A DNA stretch of 64,000 nucleotides from Cladocopium goreaui. Taxonomy: Eukaryota > Sar > Dinophyceae > Suessiales > Symbiodiniaceae. Below the pieces are notes generated by a model, which saw only the letters and a list, made by a program, of their open reading frames with translations, searched no databases and was not told the origin of the DNA. Location of the stretch: NCBI GenBank assembly GCA_947184155.2, contig CAMXCT020001147.1, positions 65,001 through 129,000 on the forward strand. Direction: 5' to 3'. The position numbers were made by a program, and so were the translations under genes. How positions within the stretch are numbered: the stretch's first letter is position 1; each line of letters begins with the position of its first letter. This document shows positions 1 to 11,405 of the stretch, in pieces.

Positions 1-384
1 TTTAAAAGGGAATATGTCATGATTTTCACAGGTGGATCTGGGGCTTTTCCGCTAAAACTTTCAGATGAACCCATACACAGCACATTTTTGTACTTCCTTG
101 TAGCATTTTCTTAGAATCATTCCTACTCAGGAGATCCCGAATCCCGATCTGTTGGTTCTCCCCCACCTTTTCGAAGTCCTTGGTGACATATGTCCAAGGT
201 GGTGCTGCCTGGTGATCTTTGGTTGAAAAAAACCCATATCTCACTGTATGTTTCTCATATTCATAATACTTGTATACTTTGATAAGTATGTTTTTCCAAA
301 TATGTCATTATGTTTCAGGATATTTCAATAATTCACAGAATTCAGATGAATTCAGTGACATTTTGGGCCCACCTTGGTCGCCAG

Positions 385-459
385 GTGGTGCTGAAAGCCA
401 CGGTGGAGGATCAGATGGGCCTCCAACCCGCCAGCACGCCGGCCGTGGCGGCGCGATGA
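385..459 (+). CDS. candidate terminal exon, unknown protein
   Basis: Open frame VVLKATVEDQMGLQPAS... ending AAR-stop (TGA 457-459), preceded by CAG at 382-384 as acceptor. GC-rich against AT-rich surroundings. The protein is not recognised. It could be a chance open stretch, but the codon use resembles the stronger exons elsewhere in the window. Confidence 0.4.
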   Translation: MVLKATVEDQMGLQPASTPAVAAR

Positions 460-511
460 CCTAGACCTGCCCGTTGTGCCGTTGGAACGACACAACATTA
501 AACATATCCTA

Positions 512-838
512 GAGCCTGGCAGTTGTCGGGGTTGGAAGACTAGTGAAACGACTATAAATTGGTAATTTTCAGGGTCTATGTTAATTTACCAGAGGGTATA
601 TGATGTACCCTCTGGTAAAATAACATAGCGAACTGGAAAATCCACCATTTTCTAGCTGGGTAAATCCACTATAAATATTATTTCTATGGTCATTTTCAAT
701 AGCGAACTGTTATTTTACCAGAGGGTACATCATATACCCTCTGGTAAATTAACATAGAACCTGAAATGACCAATTTATAGTGGTTTCACTAGTCTTCCAA
801 CCCCGACAACTGCCAGGCTCTATGTCAATATACCAGAG
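512..838. repeat. composite giant palindrome built from family A hairpin elements
   Basis: About 130-145-bp arms, nearly identical in inverted orientation. Each contains GCCTGGCAGTTGTCGG, GAAGACTAGTGAAAC and an A-type end (TACCAGAGGGTA). A shorter family A element (about 606-728) forms the centre. The left outer end lacks the CTCTGG terminus that the right outer end keeps (ACCAGAGGGTA, 831-842). Confidence 0.8.
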
Positions 839-842
839 GGTA

Positions 843-1538
843 GGTCGTTTAACAGGGTTTAACATTGTTTAAGTATGTTGAAGTAAAATCATGGGGATTC
901 AGCAAAGAATCATGAAATAGTCTTCTTTTTTGGGGATAGCTGAAGAAAACTTGGACCATAGTCATGGATCGCGGTTAAAACACCAGGGTTTTGGATGGTT
1001 TTTGGTACTTGAGAGGTGCGCCATGGTCAAACTTGACCCAGAAAACCGCTTAAAACTGACAGTCATTTTGCTGGTCATTTTTGGTGGTAAGTGGTAAACC
1101 CAATAATGATAAACAATAATAATAGCATCCCCATCCATTCCCAATATTCCAAATTGGGCTTTATGAACTTGCGTATACCAATAAAATGATGTTTTAGATT
1201 ATCCCTAGAAATGGTTAGTCAGTTTCATGGTTTATGAAATTAATCATCAAAGTTTACCACATTATATCTGTAAACTCACCATATTTCAATAGGTAAATCA
1301 TCTGTAATTCATCAACGGATGGCTTCCAGTTCGCATCAACGGATGGTACCCAATGACTTGACCAGGCTGCTGCTGCAGCCGCAAGTCGGTCCCTCAGGTT
1401 TTGCAACTTCAAAATGCCTGGAAGTTTGAAAGCAAAACCAAATGATGAAACAATCTAACATGTGTTCTTTTTGTTTTTGTTGTTTCAAGCTTAAATAAGC
1501 CCTAAAACAATCTTCAAGTAAAACTATGCCAGCTTCAG
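843..1538. other. no gene seen
   Basis: AT-rich sequence without a convincing open frame, repeat array or RNA gene. Confidence 0.5.
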
Positions 1539-1706
1539 TCGGAACCGGACATCCAAGTTCAGAACTGGATTCCCAAGGCCGTCGTGGCGGAAAGGAGGGC
1601 ATCCCACCTGTGCTCATTGTCTCGGGTGAGGTCCGGCGAAAATCGCTGAAATTGGTCCCAGAGGCGTTGATGAAGCTACCAGAAAGAATGGTCATTTTAC
1701 CCTCTG
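1539..1706 (+). CDS. candidate exon running into a family A element
   Basis: After TTCAG (to 1538) the frame reads GTGHPSSELDSQGRRG, then EGIPPVLIVSGEVRRK and LKLVPEALMKLPERMV. It stays open up to TCTG|GTAA at 1703-1710, which is the left end of the hairpin element. An alternative frame (DIQVQNWIPKAVVAERR) would end at a GTGAGG donor near 1625. Protein unknown. Confidence 0.4.
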
Positions 1707-1802
1707 GTAATTTGTTACATAGCTATTGAAATGGCCATTTATAGTGGATTTACCCATCAAAAATGGTGATTTTCCATAGTTATGTTAGTTTACCAGAGGG
1801 TA
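1698..1802. mobile_element. family A hairpin MITE
   Basis: TA-flanked inverted repeat, TACCCTCTGGTAATTTG at the left and TTAGTTTACCAGAGGGTA at the right, with internal AATGGCC / GGTGATTTTCC arms. About 105 bp. Confidence 0.8.
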
Positions 1803-2028
1803 GATAGTTCATTTTTAGTGGTAGTTTCTACTATGGCTTATCAGTAGATGATCTCATTTAATCCTTTCCAATCTGAAACTTTGTGAGACTTGAGCCAGAT
1901 AGCATTCAATACTGTATTGTTGTTTTCCCTATTGTATTATGGTCATTTATGGTCTATGATGGGGTTTCTGTATGGTTTACCATTCCTCCAACTAATTGGA
2001 TTTTAAATCAAGCATCCAGTGGCTCAGA

Positions 2029-2120
2029 TCCCATTCAAATCCCATAAAAATCCCATTCAGATCCCATTCAAATCCCATTTCAGATCCCATAAAAATCCCA
2101 TTCAGATCCCATAAAAATTA
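2029..2120 (+). repeat. degenerate CCCAT(T/A)CA(G/A)AT minisatellite
   Basis: Alternating ATCCCATTCAGATCCCAT and ATCCCATAAAAATCC blocks, about seven copies of an imperfect 11-13-bp unit. It lies just before an exon candidate. Confidence 0.7.
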
Positions 2121-2160
2121 TTTTTTTTCTCCTCAGAAAGCCATTTTTTTTTGAGCTCAG

Positions 2161-2250
2161 CTTCGCCGTCAGGCCTTTGCCGCCTTGGCGATCAGTCAGG
2201 GCTTGCCATTCCCCCCGGACCCCTTGCAGTATGGAGCAGGGGCACCCGGG
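2161..2250 (+). CDS. candidate internal exon
   Basis: A pyrimidine/T tract and GAGCTCAG precede 30 open codons, LRRQAFAALAISQGLPF then PPDPLQYGAGAPG, with a possible GTGTCT donor at 2251. The length is a multiple of three (phase 0). The other plus frame is also open, so the frame choice rests on protein-like composition. Unknown function. Confidence 0.45.
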
Positions 2251-2469
2251 GTGTCTGAAAGCAGGAGAAAATGTGGTCGTTTTCATGGGAAAATGATGGG
2301 AAAATGATGGTTTACATGGTAGTGAAACAAAATTCAAAACCTCCGGGGATTGTGGTGTTCCATGGTGTTCCCCAATGTTTTGGGACCATTCGATGGCTTT
2401 GAGTTGATAAAGGACGCTGGAGATTGGGAGGATGGAGCCTTGGTGAATTAAACATGGAAGGGAAATTAA

Positions 2470-2570
2470 ATGATATGGGGGCTGTGGCGAGCTTTGTTTA
2501 ATGTAGAAACTGCGCCGTTCATTGCATGGGTTAGGCAAGCTCTGCAGCTTTCCCATCTATGGTTTTACAG
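2470..2570 (+). CDS. candidate exon or small ORF
   Basis: ATG at 2470 opens MIWGLWRALFNVETAP, then IAWVRQALQLSHLWFY. A CAG|GTTTAT donor lies at 2570/2571, otherwise it stops at TGA 2581. A 158-codon minus-strand frame overlaps (2080-2556) but crosses the preceding low-complexity repeat and looks less protein-like. Confidence 0.4.
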
Positions 2571-2740
2571 GTTTATTGCATGATGTTGTGATGTTTTTAC
2601 ATGTTTTTACGAACAAAAGGTATTGTGTAACTATATCATTATGACATACATACATAAGATATATGATTGTCTATAACATAGTTAAATATCCACATATATT
2701 CATAATATACATAATATATGTATATATATATATACTAAAA

Positions 2741-2870
2741 ATGTCAACCCTGGATTAATAAACCCCTAGGCTCTTTAATTGGGAGGGTACCATTTAAGTA
2801 TCAGATTATGACTATTGGAGGAGTACCCCCTAATTAATAAACCATGGTTTATTAATCCGGGGTTGACATT
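2741..2870. mobile_element. family D inverted-repeat element, copy 1
   Basis: Ends ATGTCAACCCTGGATTAATA and ATTAATCCGGGGTTGACAT are inverted repeats. The inner TTTAATTGGGAGGGTACC pairs with GTACCCCCTAATTAATAAACC. About 80-85% similar by eye to 18979-19114. Confidence 0.75.
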
Positions 2871-2959
2871 ATATAATATACGTAACACAAAGATACTCAA
2901 ACCATGGAGACTTTGAACCAAGTGATGCGATGCCGTGGCTGCTGGCTGTTTTTTTGTAG

Positions 2960-3031
2960 TCGAGGCGCACGATGACGAAGACTTGGTGAAGGAGGCGCAA
3001 TTTGAGCCATTGAAAATACTGTTGGTTGGTT
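2960..3031 (+). CDS. candidate exon
   Basis: After TTTTTTTGTAG the frame reads VEAHDDEDLVKEAQFEPLK (first codon split), acidic and protein-like. The donor is not obvious. Overlapping minus frames exist. Confidence 0.35.
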
Positions 3032-3303
3032 CTTTCTTGATTTTCTTGGGCGATTGAACCATCAAACATGGGGATCTTAGCATATAAAATAGATGAAAAT
3101 GAGTATTTTTACGTATTGTTTAAGCATCAAAGATGGCGATTTTACCATGAGTTTTACCAAACATATGAGGATACCGCTGATAGATTATGGAAGGTTATGA
3201 AACGCCCGGTGTGTCGTCACATTTTGTTCCCCAAATACTCGGGATATCTTGGATATCTTGGGATGGTGTTCAAAAACCTTCAAAGACCCATTGGGATTTG
3301 AGA

Positions 3304-3410
3304 TACCCTCTGGTGAACTAACATAGCAATGGAAAATGGCCATAGAAATCGTGGATTTTCCCATGAAAAATGGTGGATTTTCCATTGCTATGTTAGTTCA
3401 CCAGAGGGTA
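3304..3410. mobile_element. family A hairpin MITE
   Basis: TACCCTCTGGTGAACTAACA left end and TTAGTTCACCAGAGGGTA right end, TA on both sides. The arms pair for about 40 nt. Confidence 0.85.
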
Positions 3411-3884
3411 ATTTTGAGGAACAAAAAACCAAGATGTTTCGTGGGTGCGAATTTTTTTCAACCCTACCTGACCTACCTGGGAAAGTATCGTCATTTGGGT
3501 ATGGGTACCGAGGGAATCCCTGGGGCCCCAGGCACGGGGTTCAGTTTCAAACGCGGGGTCAGTTCGGAATGGCTGGAATCCATTTCATCGGGGTCTACAG
3601 AGTGTTTTCGGACATGGTTTTCGTGAGGAAGGCGCTGAGTTTTTGGGCTACAGTATCATGCTGCACCTGAAAAATATGTAGAGCATGACATCATCATCGA
3701 AGACCTCCATGACAGGGCCGGACCGAGTCGACGGCTGAAAGGGATCCTCCAACACATTGGCTGTTTGCAGAGCAGGGCAGCAGGGCAATCTTCGTGTCAA
3801 GTAATGTCATGACAATGACTTCATGGATCATCTTTTTCAAAACCAACTTAACCCATCCAAACACGACAGGTAGAACATAATCCT

Positions 3885-3944
3885 AATCCTGATCCCAATC
3901 ATAATCATAATCACAATCACAATCACAATCATCACAATCATCAC

Positions 3945-3976
<32 letters not shown>

Positions 3977-3995
3977 CCATCATCACCATCATTAC

Positions 3996-4042
<47 letters not shown>

Positions 4043-4077
4043 CCATCACCATCATCATCATCATCATCATCATCATG
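3885..4077. repeat. (ATC)n microsatellite
   Basis: Impure AATC, then nearly pure ATC triplets with a few ACC changes. The long Met- and Asp-rich frames here are artefacts of the repeat. Confidence 0.95.
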
Positions 4078-4079
4078 TT

Positions 4080-5250
4080 TCTGAATTTGTTTCTTGATGA
4101 GCTTCATTCATATAAGAATGTCATGAATCATGAACCATGAATCGTAACATAGAATTTATGATGTGTTTTTCCGCGTTGTGATTTCTTTGTCTGAATTAAG
4201 TATTTGTTTATCATAAATTTGGTCGTAAATACATTTCATTAGTTCAAGTTTCATGTCATGTGCACGCATGATTTATGAAGAATGGATGATAGTAAATCTA
4301 TATTTGATGTGCTATATATGTTCATGAGTTTGATTTAAGTCCATAATCCATGATGTACATGTAATTCAGTAGATTATCAATATATTATGGTTTTGTTATT
4401 TCCATTACATTCATTATTTATGGCAGTGTCATGTCCACCGTCATGTTTCACGAGCTGTTCTATTGCTATGTCAGGACTTGGGATTGATTCTACATGCTGT
4501 TTGTTTTTTTTCTTTTTTTTATTTGCCTTGATCATTCAGGAATGTGTTCATACTATATATATATATTTAAACATACATTCATCAGTCATGAGTCATGAAT
4601 TTTTGTTTGACCGTACGACATGAGCTAAATAACTTTAAATGATGTTATTTTCACATGTTTTCTGGTGCATGTTTGATTAAGTAATTCATAATATCTACTA
4701 GGTGATAGTGATGATACACTACACTGCATGGTGTTGTTTTCTTCATGAGTTTCATGATCATGACCATCACCTCTGAATTAGTTAATGAGCTACAACTTCA
4801 AAGTGTATGTCAGGATTGACATGATAATTTGTATTTTAGATATTGCACAAATGATTCATTACATGATATTCGTATTCATATTAAACACAATTTTATACCA
4901 TGATGAATGGTGAATATTGTCATAAGATAGTGTTGCTACATATAAAAAATAAATTATATAATATATGCATTCTTATTATTTGTTTGATGTTTATGTATGA
5001 TTCATGAAATACATGATTTATGTCTTTGGTTGTTGTGCTATATTTTTGAAATATTCTTTGTAATTTCCTGATGAACTGTATTTTTTTTGCCCTGGGTTTA
5101 TAGCCCATGAATGTCCATGATTCAAACAGTAATTATATAATCGAACAAGAGAATAAGATGCAGTCAATGATGGATTCTATGTTCGTTTTTGGTTGAAGTC
5201 TTATGTTGTTTAGCAGTTTGTCGAACATATATGTTGTGTTGATTAGCAGT
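4080..5250. other. AT-rich, no gene seen
   Basis: Many TCATGA/CATGAAT words and T runs. No exon-like island, hairpin element or RNA gene recognised. Confidence 0.5.
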
Positions 5251-5252
5251 TG

Positions 5253-5382
5253 AAGAGCGTAGCACCAAGATGCATCAACAACGTGTTGGAAGTGACATGC
5301 GAAAGTCAAGAGTGTAGCATCAGGATGCATCAACAGTGTGTTGGAAGTTGCATGAGAAAGTCAAGAGCGTAGCATCAACATT
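5253..5382 (+). repeat. 55-bp tandem repeat, about 2.3 copies
   Basis: The unit contains AGAGCGTAGCA, GATGCATCAACA and GTGTTGGAAGT. Copies begin near 5253, 5308 and 5363. Confidence 0.75.
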
Positions 5383-5427
5383 GATTGGAAGGCAAGACCC
5401 AAACTCCTAACGTAGCGCCAGATACAT

Positions 5428-5690
5428 GTGCACGTGCATGTGAACACTATTGCCCCACCCGACCCCACCTTGCAAGTGCCAGTGAAAGTTGTACCGTCCC
5501 GCCACCCCAACCCCACCCCACTGTTCTTGTGGTTTGCAAGTGGCACCCCAATGTTTTTGGACCCCGTCCTCCCCCAACCCCTACCCTCTCCCCAGGTTAT
5601 ACCCCAACCCTACCCCGGTCCCCTGGGGATCCCCATGGCCGCTAATGATTTCAGCAGGAACACGATGGACTGGGATCCAAGTTGATTCTA
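5428..5690 (+). other. C-rich tract with open frames
   Basis: Strongly C-rich CCCCACCCC-type sequence open in all three plus frames (for example PVKVVPSRHPNPTPLF). Openness follows from composition, so coding status is undecided. Confidence 0.35.
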
Positions 5691-7468
5691 TTTGGGGAAT
5701 TTCGTATACAATTAAGGAATTACCGCTGCTTTTCGGAACCCCCCTATGAATATTTTAACAACGCATCCCAATGGCTGACCCCCCATCGTCAGCATGACCT
5801 AACATCCTTATTAGGTGGGCCATGACGTGCAACTGCTTTCAGAGGAGTGGTGCCGTGGCGGGGGGCATGTAGTGCGTTAAAATGTGTACGGATGGACCCA
5901 CAAAAGCGGAGATAATCTAGTTTTTTACCATCCTAAAGTAATTAGTGGTCTATAATTTTAAGATATTTTAAGCGGTCTTAAAAACCGGTTGAAATCCAAA
6001 CATGATTATTTCCAGTCCTAACGTCATACTTCAAGCCCAGCGTTAAGTTGGTGGTTCAATTTGACTTTTGAGGCAGGTGACCACCGCCTACATCTAAATT
6101 TAGGGGTGAAAATGACCAAATCGACTGGGGTCTCCGTGCGTCATATAGTGTTCCCCTTCCCTGGCTCCCTGTTATACTTGGAGGTGGACGAGCAGACTCC
6201 CAATTCCTGGGTGAAAAACTAGAAGTATTTGATGCTGGGCCACATCCCAAAATCTCTATATCTCTAGCAAACTTTCAGTGCGTGGCCATCTCTTCTTAAG
6301 AGATTCTTGCTGGTCAGATTTTCATAGATTTTCATCGATCATTTGGGCCAATCAGCCAGTACAACCCCTGTGGACTTTGAATGTCGTTGATCCAGCGGTC
6401 GGTTTGGTTCACAGCAAACATCCGTTAACATTGGAACATTCACTACCCAAGGATGTCGTATTACGACATGTTCATTGTTTGAGGAAGGCATTTCTTGTTT
6501 TGGAAATTTGAGCGCTAATAAGAGCATAAGGTTGTCATAATGGTAGGAATATACTACACATCAAGCTTGGCAAGTCTTGGTGAGTGATTATAAGAGGCAG
6601 TTAGGGTTGTCAATCCTTACTGATAAGCATTGGTACCACACCTTATAATTCGCCCCAATTAGCGGCTAACATCTCTTGCGTGCTATTGCCCTGTTTTGGG
6701 GATCATTCCTTTAGACTTTCAGACTTTCAGCTTTTTTCAGGACCATGGTACGTGAATTACATGACCATTAGGAGTTAAACCTTCAAGAGGAGCTGGGAAA
6801 GAATCAGATACATGTCATTAAAAATGTATAAACATGTGGACCAGCAAAATCTGGACATGACCATGTCTTGGGTGAGGAGTATGGCATGCTCCTAGAGCTG
6901 TACCGGGGCCTGCGACAGGACAAGGGGCGAACTAGTCATGGGAATTCATGTGGTAAACCCAATGATAAACCTCCAATTGCGGGGTTAATTGATAGAATTT
7001 GTTGATGGTAAAGTTAGAGGCTGGTTCATTATCGGCTTTACGACATTGGGGTTTTGCACAACATTTGATTGGAATTAGACCCCACTAGCCGCTAGCCAGG
7101 TATGAGCAGTACGGACAAGTGTGAAGATTGTGAAGTGTTTGACATGATTTCACTAACAGAGACCCAGAACCGGTAGAACACGTGACGTTTGGCTCCGGTG
7201 ACTTACACTGAATCCACAGGCAGCGATTTTTTGTCGACATGGGGGATCCCCAGCGCACTGCGCACCATGGGATCTTCGCCTCTGCCAGAGAATTACATAA
7301 CTTTTTTGTGTGGCAAAAAAGATGCAATGGCCTCAAACGACCTCACTATGACTGATGAAAAAAAAAGGAAGAAGTTTCAGGCAGTTTACTAGTTTATTGC
7401 ACTGCTTTAGCTAGACAGGCCGCATCACACGTATTGAATATGCTTCTGCATCTTGTCTTGGGGTGCTA
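5691..7468. other. mostly non-coding; weak exon candidate near 7221-7291
   Basis: No clear element or gene. A small GC-rich patch after CCACAG (7220) is open in two plus frames and one minus frame (SLAEAKIPWCAVRWGSP), so no call is made. Confidence 0.35.
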
Positions 7469-7582
7469 TACCCTCTGTTAATTGAGCAGTTTGCTATGGA
7501 AGCCACGGCCCATATACCGATGATTTACCTTTTTCAAAATGGTAACTTTCCAGTTCTCAGGCACCTTTTTTTCCAGAGGGTA
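7469..7582. mobile_element. family A hairpin MITE, diverged
   Basis: TACCCTCTGTTAATTG at the left and TTTCCAGAGGGTA at the right, with AGTTTGCTATGG and ATGGTAACTTTCC in the arms. Confidence 0.65.
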
Positions 7583-7734
7583 AATCCTCAATTATTGGGT
7601 CTTCATCCACCATGTCTGCTTGCGAAGAATTTCCCCTTGACTAGAAGAGCTGTGGAACATCACCTTGGCTTCGAACTAGCTATGCACCATGGCTTCCATA
7701 GCTATCATATAGCTATCATATAGCTATCCCAAAG

Positions 7735-7798
7735 TGCCACCAGGACCTGAAGCGCACCCTGCGTTTGGTTCCCGACTTTAACACCGACGAGCTCCGAG
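7735..7798 (+). CDS. candidate exon
   Basis: After CCCAAAG the frame reads CHQDLKRTLRLVPDFNTDEL (20 residues) then RG. No GT donor close by; a GC donor after CTCCGAG is possible, as dinoflagellates use some non-GT donors. Protein unknown. Confidence 0.45.
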
Positions 7799-7850
7799 GC
7801 AGAAGGAATCCTCAGGATGTGGCCAGATGCTGGAAATCCTGACAATTCAT

Positions 7851-7950
7851 CCTAACATAGCTATTGAAAATGGCCATAGAAATAGTGGATTTTCCCATTA
7901 ATAGCATGGGTGGATCTTTCCAGTTCGCTATGTTAATTTACCAGAGGGTA
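7851..7950. mobile_element. family A element, left end eroded
   Basis: Starts CTAACATAGCTATTGAAAA and ends GCTATGTTAATTTACCAGAG plus GGTA. The CTCTGG terminus is lost on the left. Confidence 0.75.
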
Positions 7951-8310
7951 TAGTTGATGTTCCCACTAGAAGGGGAGTTTTATTGTGTTGTGCTTGATTG
8001 CCAGAGGGTAAGTACAACAGACACAAACAGCAAGAAATATGTCATAGCTTTCAACCTAGTTGCAGGTATGATCACCGGTCAACTACCATGGCCCATCTAA
8101 GCAGGGTTAGATTCTTCATGGCTTTATCCGCGTTGAAAACCCTAGTTACTATAGATAGAGTGGGTCACTTTAGATACTTCATGATGGCTTTCTCCTAGCT
8201 AGTTACCCTTGCTTGGATGTGCATCCATCGTATCCATGCTTCATAATCCATATAATCATCATTAATCTAACCCATATTTCATCCCATACACATTTGGGAT
8301 CAATAGGGAT

Positions 8311-8428
8311 CTGGTTGGTGGTTTGGGACATTTGGATTATTTTTCCCATCATATTGGGAATAATCATAATAATCCCAACTGACGAGTTGTCCATCATTTT
8401 TCAGAGGGGTAGGTCAACCACCAACCAG
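8311..8428. mobile_element. family B inverted-repeat element
   Basis: CTGGTTGGTGGTTTGGGACA at the left and TCAACCACCAACCAG at the right. The interior GGGAATAATCATAATAATCC, TGACGAGTTG and TTTTTCAGAGGGG blocks are shared with the other B copies. Confidence 0.85.
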
Positions 8429-8543
8429 TCATTACTATTAACCATCATTAACCAAATAATAACCATGGTATTAACCAGTATTAACAGTATATTAACCATC
8501 ATTAATGATCCCATCATTATGGGGTAGGTCAACCACCAACCAG
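8429..8543 (+). repeat. (ATTAACC) spacer plus a solitary family B right end
   Basis: Imperfect CATTAACCAT-type repeats, then GGGGTAGGTCAACCACCAACCAG (ends 8543), a second B right terminus without its left half. Confidence 0.75.
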
Positions 8544-8753
8544 GGATATTCTATGCCATCCCTGGGCGGGCCCGCTGCCAGGTGCCTTGCAAAATGTGAT
8601 GATTTTAGACTCGGAGGAGCGGAGCTTGGTGTCAGGAAGCCCAAAAAAAAGCCGAGCGGCGAAACGTGGGGAAGTTCACACAGGCGATGGGGAACATCTA
8701 TAGTAAAACATCGTGAAAAACCGTGGAGATTTGGGAAAACACTCAAGATTTGA
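8544..8753 (+). CDS. candidate terminal exon starting at a family B right end
   Basis: Immediately after the B-type ACCAACCAG the frame is open for 69 codons to a stop at 8751-8753: GYSMPSLGGPAARCLAKC, then GGAELGVRKPKKKPSGE and GTSIVKHREKPWRFGK. Basic and protein-like, protein not recognised. The acceptor would be supplied by the mobile element. A second frame (SEERSLVSGSPKKSRAAK to a stop at 8703) is also open in the middle. Confidence 0.45.
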   Translation, partial: GYSMPSLGGPAARCLAKCDDFRLGGAELGVRKPKKKPSGETWGSSHRRWGTSIVKHREKPWRFGKTLKI

Positions 8754-8754
8754 T

Positions 8755-8974
8755 TGATTTCGGTTTAGAAATGAGGCATTTATCCATATTTATCCAAGAA
8801 AACATTGGGATCTACTGGGATTTGGATGGAAAAATGGCTCTGAAAGTGGAGGATTCCATCCAGTTCTGGCACTGGATGACATGCTTTGATGCTTTGAATC
8901 AGCGAAGATGGAGGCTGTGGAAGGCCTTCCGGTTTAGTTGGTTTATGGAAAAAAAATCCGGAAAAAGACATTGA
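8755..8974 (+). CDS. weak coding candidate
   Basis: Open frame ending 8974 with LKVEDSIQFWHWMTCFDALN and RWRLWKAFRFSWF. Rich in Trp and Phe, no recognised domain, no clear splice borders. A minus frame overlaps. Confidence 0.25.
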
Positions 8975-9596
8975 AGATCTTTACAAAGATACTGGCAACT
9001 ATGAAATATAAGATAATCTTTCATGCAGCATCGTCGAGCCACAATGACCAAAGGGTCGAGAAATTGGCAGTCCAAAGTTTTGAGGATCTTCACTTGCGGG
9101 TCTACAGGCCATGACAGGTATATTGCTGAATCATGATGGTCAGTACAACGATGCAACCAACAAGGGATATGACGCTAATATGACACCACTTTCATATATT
9201 TCATAGAAGGTATGCCCATAAATCCACACGCTGTGCGTGAACTTGGCTATCGTTTGGGGGCCTCCCACAAGCATCCTTATGCATCGGCCTCACGTCACGT
9301 TTTACGTCACAATGATCACAATGAGAAGGGATTTCTGTTTGGGGAACCACCGAACATCTAAGACGGCATCATTTCAGCTACAAGGTGAGGCTTGCGACCT
9401 GCATCCCTCTGTTGTACCAATATGATGTTATAAGATGTTATAAGTTATAATGTGGGTACAACAATAATAAACCATAAATAGGTGATATGGTTACCATTCC
9501 CTAATGGGCGGTTTATTGTTTTACCCACATTACTCATGTTTTTTTCCTATGAAAAGATCCAAATTGTTTCCGGGGTGAATCGTCTCGTGTTCTTAG

Positions 9597-9634
9597 GCCG
9601 CCCCCGGTGCTTGAGACCGAGTTCATCGGCCTGG
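9597..9634 (+). CDS. candidate short exon
   Basis: GTGTTCTTAG acceptor, frame PPPVLETEFIGL, CTGG|GTGAAG donor, 38 bp. The opposite strand is also open (FAFTQADELGLKHRGRPK), so strand is uncertain. Confidence 0.35.
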
Positions 9635-9639
9635 GTGAA

Positions 9640-10490
9640 GGCGAACATCACTGGTGATGTGGGGTGAACTGAATACAAGAATGAGTTTGAAGCATGTGTA
9701 AAGAACGTACCATTCCTGGGACGCACATCTAGGTCACCCCTATTTTGCTTCCTGTTACCTTGAGATAGGCTCCTAGAGTGAAATTCCATCAGGATTTTTC
9801 GGGGTTGGTTTGCTTATTTGAGAGGTGTTGGTAGATGAGGGAACTATATCCCACTGTATTCGTCTTTCGAACGGGGTTACAGCCCTCCAGTAATTATGAC
9901 CGGAATAGTGAGTGACTAATGAGTGATACGGGGGTCATAAGCAGGGTACTAATGACTTGCTGAGTTCAGACATGCCCCAAGTAATCAATGTTCCATGAGT
10001 TGCGGAGTTGTAGAATGGGTTGTAAAAGGTTGAAATAGATTGCTCTTGGCAATACAGATCAAGGACCAAACCAGGTGTTCTGAGGGTGTTGTGTTTGTTT
10101 TCTTGAGGGAAGGAAGGGTGATGTTTGAACCGGACAGCCATGGCCATGTCAACCCCCGGCCAACCTTGGTTGAGTAACTAGAAGCTTACCCCCAAAAGTG
10201 GCTAAGATAACATAGAATATCAAAGAATGATTTTACGGCCCCAACCGCCCCAACCCCTTCAGTGAGGGGTCAACATCTAAAACAAGGTTGATTTGGTTCC
10301 AGGTGCATAGAAGTGTTCAAGAGTGGTGCAAACTGGACCTAAAAAAAATGACACAGATTGAGTATGCAAAGATTAAGTATGCTTATGCTTATATTAATTT
10401 TAAGGAATTTGGATATGTTTATATAATTTATATAATGAGATAGTTTCCTCTTGACAATCAACATGTATAATCATTAATATGTATTATATA
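9640..10490. other. no gene seen
   Basis: Moderate-GC intergenic or intronic sequence without a supported feature. Confidence 0.5.
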
Positions 10491-10790
10491 CTATAAGTAA
10501 GTATTTCTGGGGCGAGGAGTCGTCAACAAGGTCGCGAAGTGATGACCTTGATGAAACCCAAAATCCCTCCCAAAGAAGGGCTCAAGGATCGTCCCTTCCG
10601 ACTCCATGGTGCGCAACATCCCTCCTACAGCATTCAACCAGCGGTCGCTTGGGGCCAAGGTGCCCCAGTGAGCCAAATCGCTCAGTGATGCGTTTTGAGT
10701 GATCCATGGGGCCATGGGGGCGAAAAAACCGACAAGCAAAACTAGGGGGCACCACCTTACCGGACGAAATTTGCTATTATAATATATATA
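10491..10790 (-). CDS. coding-like island, strand ambiguous
   Basis: The minus frame reads GFFAPMAPWITQNASLSDLA, then LNAVGGMLRTMESEGTILEP and FFGRDFGFHQGHHFATLL. The plus frame across 10557-10690 is also open (PKIPPKEGLKDRPFRLHG). One of the two is probably a real exon. Function unknown. Confidence 0.35.
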   Translation of the reverse strand, partial: YIYYNSKFRPVRWCPLVLLVGFFAPMAPWITQNASLSDLAHWGTLAPSDRWLNAVGGMLRTMESEGTILEPFFGRDFGFHQGHHFATLLTTPRPRNTYL

Positions 10791-10861
10791 TATATAATAT
10801 ATGGCTACCATATATATATATATATATATGTATGTATATATATATAATAAATATATATGTC

Positions 10862-10992
10862 CCAGTATATTCCCGTGGATGCTGCGCCATGCTGCCCCTG
10901 CCTTCGTTCAACGGAGCCTGGGGGGCCGCCTTTGGCGACTTTTCGACGGAGCCTTGAGCGCGTGCGAAGTGAAGGAGGTGTCGAGCCCGTAG
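10862..10992 (+). CDS. candidate terminal exon
   Basis: Frame RHAAPAFVQRSLGGRLWRLF then DGALSACEVKEVSSP-stop (TAG near 10990). GC-rich island between two long TA microsatellites. Confidence 0.3.
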
Positions 10993-11035
10993 ATCAACGG
11001 AGCCTGGAAGACCATGGATTTCCAATGGTTTACAT

Positions 11036-11405
11036 ATCTGTATATATAATATATACTGCCAAAAACATATACTGTATATATGATATATATATATTATATA
11101 TATACGATATATATATGATATATATATATTATATATATATGATATATATATATTATATATATATATATGATATATATATATATTATTACTATATATATAT
11201 ATGATATATATATATATATGATATATATATATATGATATATATATATTATTACTATATATATATGATATATACTGTGTATATAATATATAGTATATATAT
11301 AATATATAGTATATATATAGTATATATATAATATACTGTGTATATATAATATATACTGTATATATATATGTATATAATACTCTACTATTTATCATAGTGA
11401 TATAT
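11036..11405. repeat. (TA)n / (TATAGA)n microsatellite
   Basis: TATATA with periodic GATATA, TATTACTA and TACTGTATA interruptions. Tyr/Ile-rich open frames here are artefacts. Confidence 0.95.

Noticed and set aside
3837-4107. Asp-rich and Met-rich minus ORFs
   Set aside because: (ATC)n microsatellite artefact.
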